DNA from: Verrucomicrobiota bacterium
GTDB lineage: Bacteria; Verrucomicrobiota; Kiritimatiellia; UBA8416; JABMPJ01
Assembly (NCBI GenBank): GCA_018648805.1
Contig: JABGQM010000049.1
Location: forward strand, 1-32,231
Reading direction: 5' to 3'
Length of the DNA: 32,231 nucleotides
This document shows positions 24,268 through 32,228 of the stretch, one piece after another (positions within the stretch are counted from its first letter, which is position 1; every line of letters starts with the position of its first letter). The notes under the pieces were generated by a model. It had not been told where the DNA came from and did not search any database. It saw only the letters and a list, made by a program, of their open reading frames with translations. Made by a program: the position numbers and the translations under genes.

Positions 24268-25176
24268 ATGGTCATGTATAATTTCTCGCATCTGCAACAG
24301 CTCGAGGCGGAATCGATCTTCATCATCCGCGAGGTCGCCGCATCGTTCGACAAACCGGTGATGCTCTATTCGATCGGGAAAGACTCCTCGGTCATGTTGC
24401 GCCTGGCCCAGAAGGCGTTCCATCCCGGCCCCATCCCCTTCCCCCTGATGCATGTCGATACGACCTTCAAGTTCAAGGAGATGATTGCCTTCCGTAAGCG
24501 CATGCAGAAGGAGATCGGCTTTGACCTCCTGGTCTGGATCAACCAGACAGGCATCAAGCGCGGCATGAATCCGTTCGATTTCGGGTCCGAAGAGCACACG
24601 CGCGTGATGAAGACCGACGGCCTCAAGCAGGCCCTCGACCACTACGGTTTCGATGCGGCCTACGGTGGTGCGCGGCGCGACGAAGAGAAGTCGCGCGCCA
24701 AGGAGCGTATCTACAGCTTCCGCGACCGCTTTCACCAGTGGGACCCCAAGAATCAGCGCCCCGAGCTCTGGAACCTTTACAACAACCGCGTGAACAAAGG
24801 CGAGTCGATCCGCGTCTTTCCCCTATCGAACTGGACTGAGCTGGATATCTGGCTCTACATCATGCAGGAAGACATTCCGATTGTGCCGCTCTATTTCGCG
24901 GATGAACGCCCCGTAGTGGAACGTGACGGCAACCTTATCATGGTCGACGATGATCGCCTCCCACTCGAACCCGGCGAGACTCCGAAGATGCGCAAGGTGC
25001 GCTTCCGCACACTCGGATGCTACCCATTGACGGGGGCTATCGACTCGGAAGCCGATACGGTCCCCAAAATCGTGCAGGAGATGCTGTTGACCAAAACCTC
25101 TGAGCGTTCAGGGCGAGTCATTGATTCAGACAAGTCCGCCTCGATGGAAGAGAAGAAGCGGGAGGGGTACTTCTGA
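24268..25176 (+). CDS. cysD: Sulfate adenylyltransferase subunit 2
   Basis: Catalytic subunit that forms adenylyl sulfate from ATP and sulfate, driven by the CysN GTPase. It is an ATP-pyrophosphatase: the PP-loop is YSIGKDSSVMLRLAQKAF, followed by MHVDTTFKFKEM, YGGARRDEEKSRAKERIYSFRD, FPLSNWTELDIWLY and RFRTLGCYPLTGAI, with ERSGRVIDSD-KKREGYF at the end. Length 302 is exactly typical. Its stop overlaps the cysNC start by one base (TGATG). The products serve cysteine synthesis or sulfation of polymers; no sulfite reductase or sulfotransferase is near. Confidence 0.97.
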   Translation: MVMYNFSHLQQLEAESIFIIREVAASFDKPVMLYSIGKDSSVMLRLAQKAFHPGPIPFPLMHVDTTFKFKEMIAFRKRMQKEIGFDLLVWINQTGIKRGMNPFDFGSEEHTRVMKTDGLKQALDHYGFDAAYGGARRDEEKSRAKERIYSFRDRFHQWDPKNQRPELWNLYNNRVNKGESIRVFPLSNWTELDIWLYIMQEDIPIVPLYFADERPVVERDGNLIMVDDDRLPLEPGETPKMRKVRFRTLGCYPLTGAIDSEADTVPKIVQEMLLTKTSERSGRVIDSDKSASMEEKKREGYF

Positions 25177-27128
25177 TGTACAACGACTCCAAGAACACCA
25201 TGCCCACCACCGAAGCTGAAGTCATTGAGTACCTCAAGCGTCACGGTGAAAAGGATATGCTCCGGTTTCTAACGGCCGGCAGCGTGGACGACGGCAAGTC
25301 GACCCTGATCGGACGACTCCTCTACGACTCGAAGATGATCTACGAGGACCAGCTTGCTGCTGTTATAGAAGACTCGGCCACACACGGCACCACCAACACC
25401 GATTTCGACCCCGCCCTTCTGACCGACGGCCTCAAGGCCGAGCGCGAGCAGGGCATTACGATCGACGTGGCGTATCGCTACTTCTCAACCGACAAGCGCA
25501 ACTTCATCATCGCCGATACCCCCGGACATGAACAGTACACGCGCAACATGGCCACCGGCGGATCGACCTGTGACCTGGCCGTCATTCTGATCGATGCGCG
25601 TCATGGCATCCTGGAACAGACACGTCGCCACAGCTTCATCGCCAGCCTCTTAGGTATTCGTCATTTAGCCGTCTGTGTGAACAAGATGGACCTGGTCGAC
25701 TACTCTCAGGAGGTCTTCGAGAGGATCCGTAGCGACTACGAGGGCTTTGCGGCCAAACTGGAGGATGTCGACCTCCACTTCATTCCCATCTCCGCTCTCT
25801 TAGGCGATAACGTGGTCGATCCCAGCGAGAACATGCCGTGGTTCCAGGGCGGCACACTTCTCTACTACCTTGAGACGGTACCCGTTGCCACTGATCGCAA
25901 CCTGATCGACATGCGCTTTCCCGTGCAGTACGTGCTGCGCCCCGACCTGAACTACCGCGGCTATTGCGGAACGGTTGCCTCCGGAGTCCTGCGCAAGGGC
26001 GATGAGATCGTAGCCCTTCCTTCCGGCGCGCGGACTCGCGTTGCCGGTATAACAACGTTCGAGGGTGATGTCGCAGAAGCATACCCTCCTATGGCGGTAA
26101 CCGTCACAGTCGAAGATGAAGTCGATGTCAGCCGCGGCGACATGCTCATTCACCCCAACAACCGCCCCCATGTGGGACAAGACTTCGAGGCACTCGTTGT
26201 GTGGATGAATGATGAGCCGATGAAACTGAACGGCTCCTACCTGGTGAAGTCGACAACCAACCTGGTGCCGGCGGCGATTACCGATCTGCACTATCGATTC
26301 GATATCAACTCGCTTCACCGCCTCGATGCCGACACGCTGAACGCCAACGAAATCGGACGCGTTGCCATTTCGACACATCGCAAAATCAGCTTTGACCCCT
26401 ATCAACGCAACCGCTCCACCGGCTGCATCATCATCGTCGACCGCAACACGAATGCCACCGTGGGCGCCGGCATGATCCTCGACCGCGAGAAGCGTGCCGC
26501 CCAACCCGTGGAGGCAACCGCCGAGCCCAAAAGCGAGCATATCCGGCGCGAGGCCAGCACGGTCTCCGCCGACGAGCGACGGGCCCTGCTCAAGCAGAAG
26601 CCGACCACCCTCTGGCTGACCGGCTTGAGTGGTTCAGGGAAGTCCACCATCGCCCAGGATCTCGAGCGGTCGCTCTTCGATCGCGGGCAGGCCTGCTTCA
26701 TTCTGGATGGCGATAACATCCGCCACGGCCTCAACCGCGACCTCGGCTTCAGCGCCGGCGATCGTACCGAGAACATCCGCCGCGTCAGCGAGGTGGCCGG
26801 GCTCCTGAACGATGCCGGCCTCATCGTCATCACCTCCTTCATCTCGCCCTACCGCGAAGACCGCGCCAAGGCCCGTGAGATTATCGGTGATGAGCGCTTT
26901 GTCGAGGTACACATCGATACCCCGATCGAGGTGTGTGAGTCACGCGACCCGAAGGGGCTCTACAAAAAGGCGCGTGCGGGGGAGATCACCCAGTTTACCG
27001 GTATTGATGCGCCCTACGAAGCGCCCGATGCCGCCGACCTGGTACTCCAGACCGCCGATACGCCCGTCGCAGAGAGTACGCGACAGATCATCGCCTACCT
27101 GCAAGACCAAGGCCTGCTCAAGGCGTAA
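25176..27128 (+). CDS. cysNC: Bifunctional sulfate adenylyltransferase subunit 1 / adenylylsulfate kinase
   Basis: Residues 25-450 are the CysN GTPase, related to EF-Tu: G1 AGSVDDGKST, switch EREQGITIDVAYRYF, G3 DTPGHEQYTRNM, G4 NKMD, then beta-barrel domains. After a linker of about 30 residues comes the CysC kinase (about 470-650): P-loop GLSGSGKST from G483, DGDNIRHGLNRDLGFS, RTENIRRVSEVA, SPYREDRAKAR, DPKGLYKKARAGEI and FTGIDAPYE. It therefore makes APS and then PAPS in one chain, like Rhizobium NodQ. The 650 residues match that fusion class. GGAGGGG lies inside the end of cysD. Confidence 0.96.
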   Translation: MYNDSKNTMPTTEAEVIEYLKRHGEKDMLRFLTAGSVDDGKSTLIGRLLYDSKMIYEDQLAAVIEDSATHGTTNTDFDPALLTDGLKAEREQGITIDVAYRYFSTDKRNFIIADTPGHEQYTRNMATGGSTCDLAVILIDARHGILEQTRRHSFIASLLGIRHLAVCVNKMDLVDYSQEVFERIRSDYEGFAAKLEDVDLHFIPISALLGDNVVDPSENMPWFQGGTLLYYLETVPVATDRNLIDMRFPVQYVLRPDLNYRGYCGTVASGVLRKGDEIVALPSGARTRVAGITTFEGDVAEAYPPMAVTVTVEDEVDVSRGDMLIHPNNRPHVGQDFEALVVWMNDEPMKLNGSYLVKSTTNLVPAAITDLHYRFDINSLHRLDADTLNANEIGRVAISTHRKISFDPYQRNRSTGCIIIVDRNTNATVGAGMILDREKRAAQPVEATAEPKSEHIRREASTVSADERRALLKQKPTTLWLTGLSGSGKSTIAQDLERSLFDRGQACFILDGDNIRHGLNRDLGFSAGDRTENIRRVSEVAGLLNDAGLIVITSFISPYREDRAKAREIIGDERFVEVHIDTPIEVCESRDPKGLYKKARAGEITQFTGIDAPYEAPDAADLVLQTADTPVAESTRQIIAYLQDQGLLKA

Positions 27129-27162
27129 TGGCCTAATCCCGATGTTCACCGCAGGGGGGGAT

Positions 27163-27254
27163 GAACCACGGATTACACGAATAGCACGGATGACGCCGGC
27201 TTCGCCGTCGGGCAGCGAAGCTGCCCATCAGTGCCATCCGTGTAATCCGTGGTC
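27163..27254. repeat. Inverted CACGGATTA nonamer element between cysNC and pgpA
   Basis: ACCACGGATTACACG (27165-27179) has a perfect inverted copy at 27239-27253. Inside are 9-nt units CACGAATAG and CACGGATGA on the left, and GCCATCCGTG on the right. The core contains GGGCAGC-GAA-GCTGCCC (27210-27226) and GGC-TTC-GCC hairpins. It fills the convergent junction. Repeats of this kind are the known source of false ITRIARI-type proteins. Confidence 0.9.
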
Positions 27255-27278
27255 AAAACGGCTCAAGCTTGTGGGCCG

Positions 27279-27749
27279 CTATCTGCTCACGGCCCACCAG
27301 AGCAGGTGCATCACACCGAGCCCGTACAGGCTCGAGACGACATCATCCAGCACAATGCCCAGGCCGCCGGGGATATACTGCATCTGCCGCGCCGGCGTCG
27401 GCTTCCAGATATCCAGCACGCGGTGCACCACAAACGCCACCGGTAGCAACCAGAGGTGCGCCAGCCACGGAATGCCGATCAGGCAGAGCGGCACCGTGAC
27501 ATACTCATCCGCCACGACGCGTCCATCATCCTTCTTCCCGAAAACCTTCTCGGCCGCATGGCATACCGGAATCGAGGCAACAATCATGAGGGCTACCGCT
27601 GCCGCCTGAAGGGGCCACGTCAGCGGCGCCAGCGCATAGGCCAATGCCACCCCCAGCAGGCTGCCCACGGTTCCCGAGGCCACCGGACTCAGTCCCAGTC
27701 CGAACCCCGTAGCCAACAGGACCGCCACTTTCTGCCACAACGCCTTCAT
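27279..27749 (-). CDS. pgpA: Phosphatidylglycerophosphatase A
   Basis: Removes the phosphate from phosphatidylglycerol phosphate, giving phosphatidylglycerol. Family marks are LLATGFGLGLSPVASGTVGSLLG, GRVVADEYVTVPL (catalytic acidic pair), VHRVLDIWKPTPARQ and PGGLGIVLDDVVSSLYG. Three to four membrane segments are seen. ATG 27749 with GGAGGG a few bases upstream gives 156 residues, the usual size; an earlier ATG adds 14 unlike residues. It follows the glycosyltransferase by 45 bp and is probably cotranscribed with it. Confidence 0.94.
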   Translation of the reverse strand: MKALWQKVAVLLATGFGLGLSPVASGTVGSLLGVALAYALAPLTWPLQAAAVALMIVASIPVCHAAEKVFGKKDDGRVVADEYVTVPLCLIGIPWLAHLWLLPVAFVVHRVLDIWKPTPARQMQYIPGGLGIVLDDVVSSLYGLGVMHLLWWAVSR

Positions 27750-27794
27750 GCCACCCTCCCCTCTTGCCGCCCCGCATGGGACGGTCATCATGCG

Positions 27795-28493
27795 CTATCC
27801 AGAGAAGCGGTACTTGATGATGCACCATATGGCACGCACACCGTCACGCCACGTAATCTTCTTTCCCTCGGCATAGCTGCGGCCGTAATAAGCAATCGGC
27901 ACCTCGTACATCCGCCAGCGTTTGCCACGTGCCACCTTGGCCGTGATCTCGACCTCGAACCCGAAACGGTTCTCCTGAATCTGGATTCCCTCCAGCACTT
28001 CACGCCTGAACATCTTGTAGCAGACCTCCATGTCAGTCAGGTTGATGTCGGTCATCATGTTGGAGAACAGCGTCAGGAAGCGGTTGCCCACCGAGTGCCA
28101 GAAATAGACCACGCGATGCGGGCCGCCACCCAGAAAGCGCGAGCCGTAGACCACGTCGGCATGCCCGTCCTGGATCGGCCCCAGCAGCTGTGCCAGATCC
28201 TTCGGATCATACTCCAGGTCCGCATCCTGGATCACCACCACATCGCCGGTCGCCTTGGCAAAGCCCGTGCGCAGTGCGGCGCCCTTGCCCTGGTTGACCT
28301 CGTGGTATGCGACCGTCCATTCAGGATGCTCCTGTTCCAGCTGGTGCAGGAGGTCAATCGTCCCGTCTGACGAGCAGTCATCCACCAGGATCAGCTCTTT
28401 CTCGACCCCCAGGTCGACATCCAAGACGTGCTGCAGCAATTCGCGCAGCGTCTCCACTTCATTGTAAATCGGTATAACAATCGATAATTTCAT
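27795..28493 (-). CDS. Family 2 glycosyltransferase, dolichol-phosphate mannosyltransferase-like
   Basis: GT-A fold enzyme of 232 residues. It starts MKLSIVIPIYNEVETLRELL; the nucleotide-sugar site is LVDDCSSDGT, the metal-binding DADLEYDP gives the DxD position, and GSRFLGGGPHR, FSNMMTDINLTDMEVCYKMFRREVLEGI, and ENRFGFEVEITAKVA are the DPM1/DpmA signature segments. It lacks C-terminal membrane helices, so it should work at the inner face of the membrane on undecaprenyl or another polyprenyl phosphate. Donor sugar (mannose or glucose) cannot be told. AGGA lies 10 nt before the ATG. Confidence 0.9.
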   Translation of the reverse strand: MKLSIVIPIYNEVETLRELLQHVLDVDLGVEKELILVDDCSSDGTIDLLHQLEQEHPEWTVAYHEVNQGKGAALRTGFAKATGDVVVIQDADLEYDPKDLAQLLGPIQDGHADVVYGSRFLGGGPHRVVYFWHSVGNRFLTLFSNMMTDINLTDMEVCYKMFRREVLEGIQIQENRFGFEVEITAKVARGKRWRMYEVPIAYYGRSYAEGKKITWRDGVRAIWCIIKYRFSG

Positions 28494-28545
28494 AACCGCA
28501 TCCTACCCCGCATCCCGGATCGGGCCACGCCCGCACCCTCTCATT

Positions 28546-29373
28546 CTATACAGCTTCCGACGCGCTCACGACCACCGGCTCGCGTTCATGCTCCATCAAT
28601 CCGCCACCCATCATCGAGGCGCCGCCATCAACCGTCAGGACCTGTCCCGTGGTTTTGGCCGACAGCGGACCCAGCAGAAATACAACCGCGTTGGCTACGG
28701 CTTGCTTGTCCGCGCGCGTGTCCCAGGGCAAGGGGCTCGAGGCCTGCCAGAGCTTGGTCAGCCCGCCGAAGCCTGGAATCTTGCTGGCCGCCTTGGTAAA
28801 GAGCGGACCCGCCGATACGGCGTTGCAGCGCACCCCATCGCGACCATGCCGCCGCGCCAGCGCCCGCACCAACGCCTCCAGCGCCGACTTCTGGACCCCC
28901 ATCCAGTTATAGTGCGGATAGACATGTCCCGTATCGAACGACATCGCGACCATCGACCCACCCTCAGCCATTGCGGGAACGGCATAACGTGCCACGGTAG
29001 CCAACGACACGCAACTAATGTGGTGTGACAGCAGGATGTCGTCGGTGGCGTCGGTATGAAACTCCTCGCCCAGGCAGGTACGAGGATTCGCAAAGGCAAT
29101 GGAATGCACCACACCCGCCACCGGCGCCAACTCGGCAAATACATCGCGGACCTGGTCTTCTTTTGTGATATCGCAGAACCGAAAATCCAATGCCGCCTTA
29201 TCGACGTCTGAAATGCTCTTGCTGGAATCCAGGAAGCGGCGCTTGAACACCTCGTTCTGCACCGTGAAGACCACCTTGCCACCGTGCGCCTGGATCGTCT
29301 TCCCGATGGAGTAGGCCAGCGAATCGGCATCCAGCAACCCCATCACCACATACGTCTTACCATGTTCAACCAT
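28546..29373 (-). CDS. fabI: Enoyl-[acyl-carrier-protein] reductase, FabI/InhA-like
   Basis: NADH-dependent last step of fatty-acid elongation; a divergent short-chain dehydrogenase. It begins MVEHGKTYVVMGLLDADSLAYS, has VVHSIAFANP, and the catalytic Tyr and Lys in YPHYNWMGVQKSALEA. NAVSAGPLFTKAAS and VLTVDGGASMMGGG follow. The segment MSFDTGHVYPHYNWM has Phe and the shorter spacing of mycobacterial InhA rather than the Tyr of E. coli FabI. ATG 29373 is preferred because AGGA lies about 8 nt upstream; ATGs at 29382 and 29409 are in frame. It begins 10 bp after the stop of the cyclic-nucleotide-binding gene. Confidence 0.92.
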   Translation of the reverse strand: MVEHGKTYVVMGLLDADSLAYSIGKTIQAHGGKVVFTVQNEVFKRRFLDSSKSISDVDKAALDFRFCDITKEDQVRDVFAELAPVAGVVHSIAFANPRTCLGEEFHTDATDDILLSHHISCVSLATVARYAVPAMAEGGSMVAMSFDTGHVYPHYNWMGVQKSALEALVRALARRHGRDGVRCNAVSAGPLFTKAASKIPGFGGLTKLWQASSPLPWDTRADKQAVANAVVFLLGPLSAKTTGQVLTVDGGASMMGGGLMEHEREPVVVSASEAV

Positions 29374-29383
29374 AGCAGCCATC

Positions 29384-29848
29384 CTAGGAACTGAGTTCCC
29401 ATGTTGCATTCAACTTCGTCAAGACCTCGCGGATACGCTGCGACAGCACCTCAGCCGCGCTCAGAATCAACTGGCAGCCCAGGGCCGGATCGGCATTCAG
29501 AAATTCTTCCAGTTTGGCGCGCGACATATACCACACCTGGCACTGCGTGCGCGCAATCACCGTGGCACTGGCCACATTCGCATCGAAGATATTGATTTCG
29601 CCGAACCACTCTCCCTCGTTAATCGTCCCCACCGGCGTATGGCCCGTCTCCGTCTCATGCACGACGTCCAGCGCGCCCGCCAGCGGGAACCATAGGCGGT
29701 TCTGCTCGTGGCCTTCCCGGATCAGGACCTGGCCCGCTTCAAAAATGATAAAGTGGCCGAACCCGCTCAAGCGTTCGCGCTCGGCCGCCTCGAATCCCGC
29801 CAGCATCTCGCTGGCCGGCAGTACCACACACTCAGGATCAACTTTCAT
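29384..29848 (-). CDS. Cyclic-nucleotide-binding domain protein without DNA-binding domain
   Basis: 154 residues forming one CRP-like sensor domain: FIIFEAGQVLIREGHEQNRLWFPLAGALDVV, GTINEGEWFGEINIFDANVASATVIA (the phosphate-binding cassette with GEINIF) and QVWYMSRAKLEEFLNADP. The Arg that holds the cyclic phosphate is not in the usual RAATV position (VASATV), so nucleotide binding is doubtful. A short helix replaces the helix-turn-helix, so it is not a transcription factor. GAGGTG lies before the ATG. Close spacing suggests an operon with fabI, and possibly the glycosyltransferase and pgpA. Confidence 0.85.
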   Translation of the reverse strand: MKVDPECVVLPASEMLAGFEAAERERLSGFGHFIIFEAGQVLIREGHEQNRLWFPLAGALDVVHETETGHTPVGTINEGEWFGEINIFDANVASATVIARTQCQVWYMSRAKLEEFLNADPALGCQLILSAAEVLSQRIREVLTKLNATWELSS

Positions 29849-29991
29849 ACGGCAACACCTCGTCTCTCGAGTTGAGCATCAACTATCGCTGTTTTTGCGA
29901 ATCATGGCAATGCCTAAGCCGCCATCCTCCACAGGGACGATGCATTCAGCTTGCCATCGCCGCGGACATCACCTACAACACCGCCCTCGAC

Positions 29992-30456
29992 ATGAACATT
30001 GTCCTCATAGCTCCCGAGATCCCGCACAATACGGGTGCCGTCGGACGCCTGTGCGTCTGCCTGGGGGCACGTCTTCATCTCATCCGACCGCTGGGTTTCT
30101 CTCTGACCACCTCGCACCTCAAGCGCGCCGGGCTCGACTACTGGGCGCACCTGGACCTGAGTGTCCACACGACCTGGGAAGCCTTTCTGGAGGCTGAGAA
30201 TCCCGGGCAGCTCATTTTCGGAAGTACACGGGCCACACAATCCTATTTCGACTGCCGGGTTGCCCCCAACTGCACGCTCATATTCGGAAACGAGTCGAGC
30301 GGCCTTCCGTCCGAGTTCTACACGCGCTATCGCGACGATCTCTATGCGCTCCCCATGCCCGGGCGGCACGCACGCAGTCACAACCTGGCCATGGCCGTGG
30401 CGGCCTTTGCCTACGAGGCCTACCGGCAGCAGCCCCACGCCGGCCCGCCCAGCTGA
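29992..30456 (+). CDS. trmL: tRNA (cytidine(34)-2'-O)-methyltransferase TrmL
   Basis: SPOUT-class enzyme that methylates the wobble nucleotide of tRNA-Leu. It begins MNIVLIAPEIPHNTGAVGRL and has LHLIRPLGFSLT, LKRAGLDYW, FGSTRATQSY, LIFGNESSGLP and the knot end LPMPGRHARSHNLAMAVAAF (one change, His-Ala, from the usual RSLNL). The 154 residues match TrmL (157). The frame is open to 29872, but family homology begins at ATG 29992. No ribosome site is visible. It diverges from the cyclic-nucleotide-binding gene. Confidence 0.94.
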   Translation: MNIVLIAPEIPHNTGAVGRLCVCLGARLHLIRPLGFSLTTSHLKRAGLDYWAHLDLSVHTTWEAFLEAENPGQLIFGSTRATQSYFDCRVAPNCTLIFGNESSGLPSEFYTRYRDDLYALPMPGRHARSHNLAMAVAAFAYEAYRQQPHAGPPS

Positions 30457-30475
30457 GGGAACGCATGCCTTTCTT

Positions 30476-30583
30476 TTGGGTACGTCTCTTCTACTGATTG
30501 CCTTGGCGATCGCGGCACCCACGCCTCCTGTGTGGCAAGCGTGGCGCGAGAAATCAGCGGCTTTTGAGCGTGGGGAGTGGTAG
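30476..30583 (+). pseudogene. Possible remnant of an exported protein
   Basis: From a TTG codon the frame reads GTSLLLIALAIAAPTPPVWQAWREKSAAFERGEW and then a stop. That looks like a signal peptide followed by the first helix of a repeat-type protein. GAGGGA is about 15 nt upstream. At 35 residues it could be a chance frame, a small gene or a truncated one. I favour a remnant, with low confidence. Confidence 0.25.
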
Positions 30584-30616
30584 GCTTGCTAAGTCAAAGG
30601 GGACGGTGCCGCAACT

Positions 30617-31315
30617 ATGACAGATTCACATCATCAGGCCGACGCACTGCTCAGCAAGGCCGACCGGCGAGGGGCGCGCCGCAAGATGCTCGTGCGTGTT
30701 TTGGTGGCGGCCAGCCTGCTGGCCGTAGCGTGTGCCGTCCCGGCCGCACGCAACGGGTTGACCGCCGAGTACATCACAGCCCTGATCGAGCGCATGGGGG
30801 TGATGGGGCCGCTTGGACTCGTGTTCGTGGGGCTTGTGGGGCCCATTTTCTTTGTGCCGCGCATGCCGGTCTGTATCGTGGCGGGCCTGCTGTACGGCCT
30901 TACCATGGGCAGCATAGTGGGGTTGGTGGCCGGAACGGCCGGGTCGATTGTGCACTACTACCTGTCGATGGGGCTTCTCTCCCGGTCCGCGTCCCGGCTT
31001 ACGCCCCAGCGCTGGCTGCGTCCGCTTTCAGCTATTCGGACGCATCCCTTCCGCGCCCTGCTCTTGTTGCGGCTCTTTCCGTTGTCCAACGCCTCTGTTG
31101 TCAACATGGTGGCCGGTCTGCTGCGCGTACCATTCATCCCTTACGTGGGGGCCACGGTCATGGGGACGCTCCCCATCACGGTTATCTACGCCTTATGGGG
31201 CCAGACCGCCCGCCAGCCCAGTGGCGCACACGTGGCGCTCTCGATCGTGTTGTTAGTGAGCCTGACGCTGCTGGCGTGGTTGCTTCCGCGCGCGCGCGGA
31301 TTTTTTCAACGCTAG
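30617..31315 (+). CDS. VTT/TVP38-TMEM64 (DedA-like) membrane protein
   Basis: A 232-residue integral membrane protein with a basic N-terminus and about five to six hydrophobic segments. The VTT core is seen as GLVFVGLVGPIFFVPRMPVCIVAGLLYGLTMGSIVGLVAG, then LLLLRLFPLSNASVVNMVAGLLRVPFIPYVGATVMG; the RLFP-N motif in the re-entrant loop is diagnostic. Relatives are lipid scramblases or polyprenyl-phosphate flippases, so a role in moving lipid carriers is plausible here. AAGGGGAC lies 13 nt before the ATG. Its last 63 bp overlap the convergent PaaX-like gene. Confidence 0.87.
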   Translation: MTDSHHQADALLSKADRRGARRKMLVRVLVAASLLAVACAVPAARNGLTAEYITALIERMGVMGPLGLVFVGLVGPIFFVPRMPVCIVAGLLYGLTMGSIVGLVAGTAGSIVHYYLSMGLLSRSASRLTPQRWLRPLSAIRTHPFRALLLLRLFPLSNASVVNMVAGLLRVPFIPYVGATVMGTLPITVIYALWGQTARQPSGAHVALSIVLLVSLTLLAWLLPRARGFFQR

Positions 31316-32131
31316 CCACTGCCGCACACCCGCCTCGCCCACGATGCGCATGAAGTCCTTGTGGAAGGCCAGGACCTCCTCGCCCCGGTAGTTCTGCGGG
31401 TAGAGCTCGCGTGGCAGCAGCGGATCATCCTGCGTGACCGTCTCGAAAGCCGCCAGTTCCTCGCGCACCGTATGTATAATGCTTTCGGGCGGCAGGTCGC
31501 CCAACTGCACCGCACGCATGCGGCGGCGGTAGGTCTCAAGGTACCATGTGTGTCCCTCGCGCAGGCGCGTCAGGTTCCATGCCTCGGCGGCCAGTTCCTG
31601 GTTCGAGCGCCCCAGGAGCGTACGTGACTCCATCAGGAACGAGTAAGCATCCACCTGCGATGCCTCGCACAGGTCGTGGTACTCCGCACGCAGATCCGTC
31701 GTCGTCACCCAGACACTGCGCTGCAGACCTCCCATGCGGTGCTGCTTCAGGAATGTGCGCAGAGCATCCCGATAGCTCCGCTCGCTCTCCGGCACATCGT
31801 ACATCAGCACCTGCCACACCCCATTCCAGCGCCGCCCCCAGAATTTATCCGCCCGGTAGAAATCCGACAGCCGCCCGTGCGCCGCTTCCAGCGCCACCAG
31901 CTGGGCTGGTCCATAGCGATCGCCCCGCCGCGCAATCATGCCCTGCTTCTTGAGGCGCGCCGTAGCGCAGTGATACGCATTGCGGCTGCTGAAGCAGCTC
32001 CCCCAGCTCATCACGTATCCGCGCGTATTCACCATGTCCCCATAGAACAGCAACAGCTCCACCATCTCATCCACAACCTGTCGCCGCACCACTGTCCAGT
32101 TAACCCCCGCCACCGGCATCTCGCTCTCCAT
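31253..32131 (-). CDS. PaaX-like transcriptional regulator
   Basis: N-terminal winged-helix region (VDEMVELLLFYGDMVNTRGYVMSW, YHCATARLKKQGMIARRGDRYG). The middle, RRWNGVWQVLMYDVPESERSYRDALRTFLKQHRMGGLQRSVWVTTTDL, has the Trp-Asp-Pro and LxxSVWV pattern of the PaaX central, Cas2-like ferredoxin domain. The C-terminal helical part includes LLPRELYPQNYRGEEVLAFHKDF, typical of PaaX. The start is taken at ATG 32131 with GAGGGG 6 nt upstream; an in-frame GTG lies two codons earlier. No phenylacetate genes are near, so the target is unknown. The end is a basic tail overlapping the VTT gene by 63 bp. Confidence 0.85.
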   Translation of the reverse strand: MESEMPVAGVNWTVVRRQVVDEMVELLLFYGDMVNTRGYVMSWGSCFSSRNAYHCATARLKKQGMIARRGDRYGPAQLVALEAAHGRLSDFYRADKFWGRRWNGVWQVLMYDVPESERSYRDALRTFLKQHRMGGLQRSVWVTTTDLRAEYHDLCEASQVDAYSFLMESRTLLGRSNQELAAEAWNLTRLREGHTWYLETYRRRMRAVQLGDLPPESIIHTVREELAAFETVTQDDPLLPRELYPQNYRGEEVLAFHKDFMRIVGEAGVRQWLALKKSARARKQPRQQRQAH

Positions 32132-32193
32132 ACCCACCCCCTCACCCCAAGAATGGTTCTGTCAAAAGCTGACGACCTCTGACACCCACAATG

Positions 32194-32228
32194 CCCTGTT
32201 CTTCAGGGAGTTACGACGATAGTGTCGT
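32194..32228. promoter_or_regulatory. Dyads upstream of the PaaX-like gene
   Basis: CCCTG-TTCTT-CAGGG (32194-32208) and ACGAC-GATAGT-GTCGT (32213-32228) lie about 65-100 bp before the start. Either could be an autoregulatory operator, but nothing beyond the symmetry supports this. Confidence 0.25.

Noticed and set aside
27168..27609. Open frame reading PRITRIARM after cysNC
   Set aside because: It translates the CACGGATTA element and then the antisense strand of pgpA.
31253..32131. Cas2
   Set aside because: The ferredoxin-like middle segment is that of PaaX regulators; the protein has a winged helix and PaaX C-terminus and no CRISPR context.
32160..32165. TTGACA as a promoter of the PaaX-like gene
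   Set aside because: Nothing like a -10 lies 16-18 nt downstream; the sequence there is a G-run forming the ribosome site.
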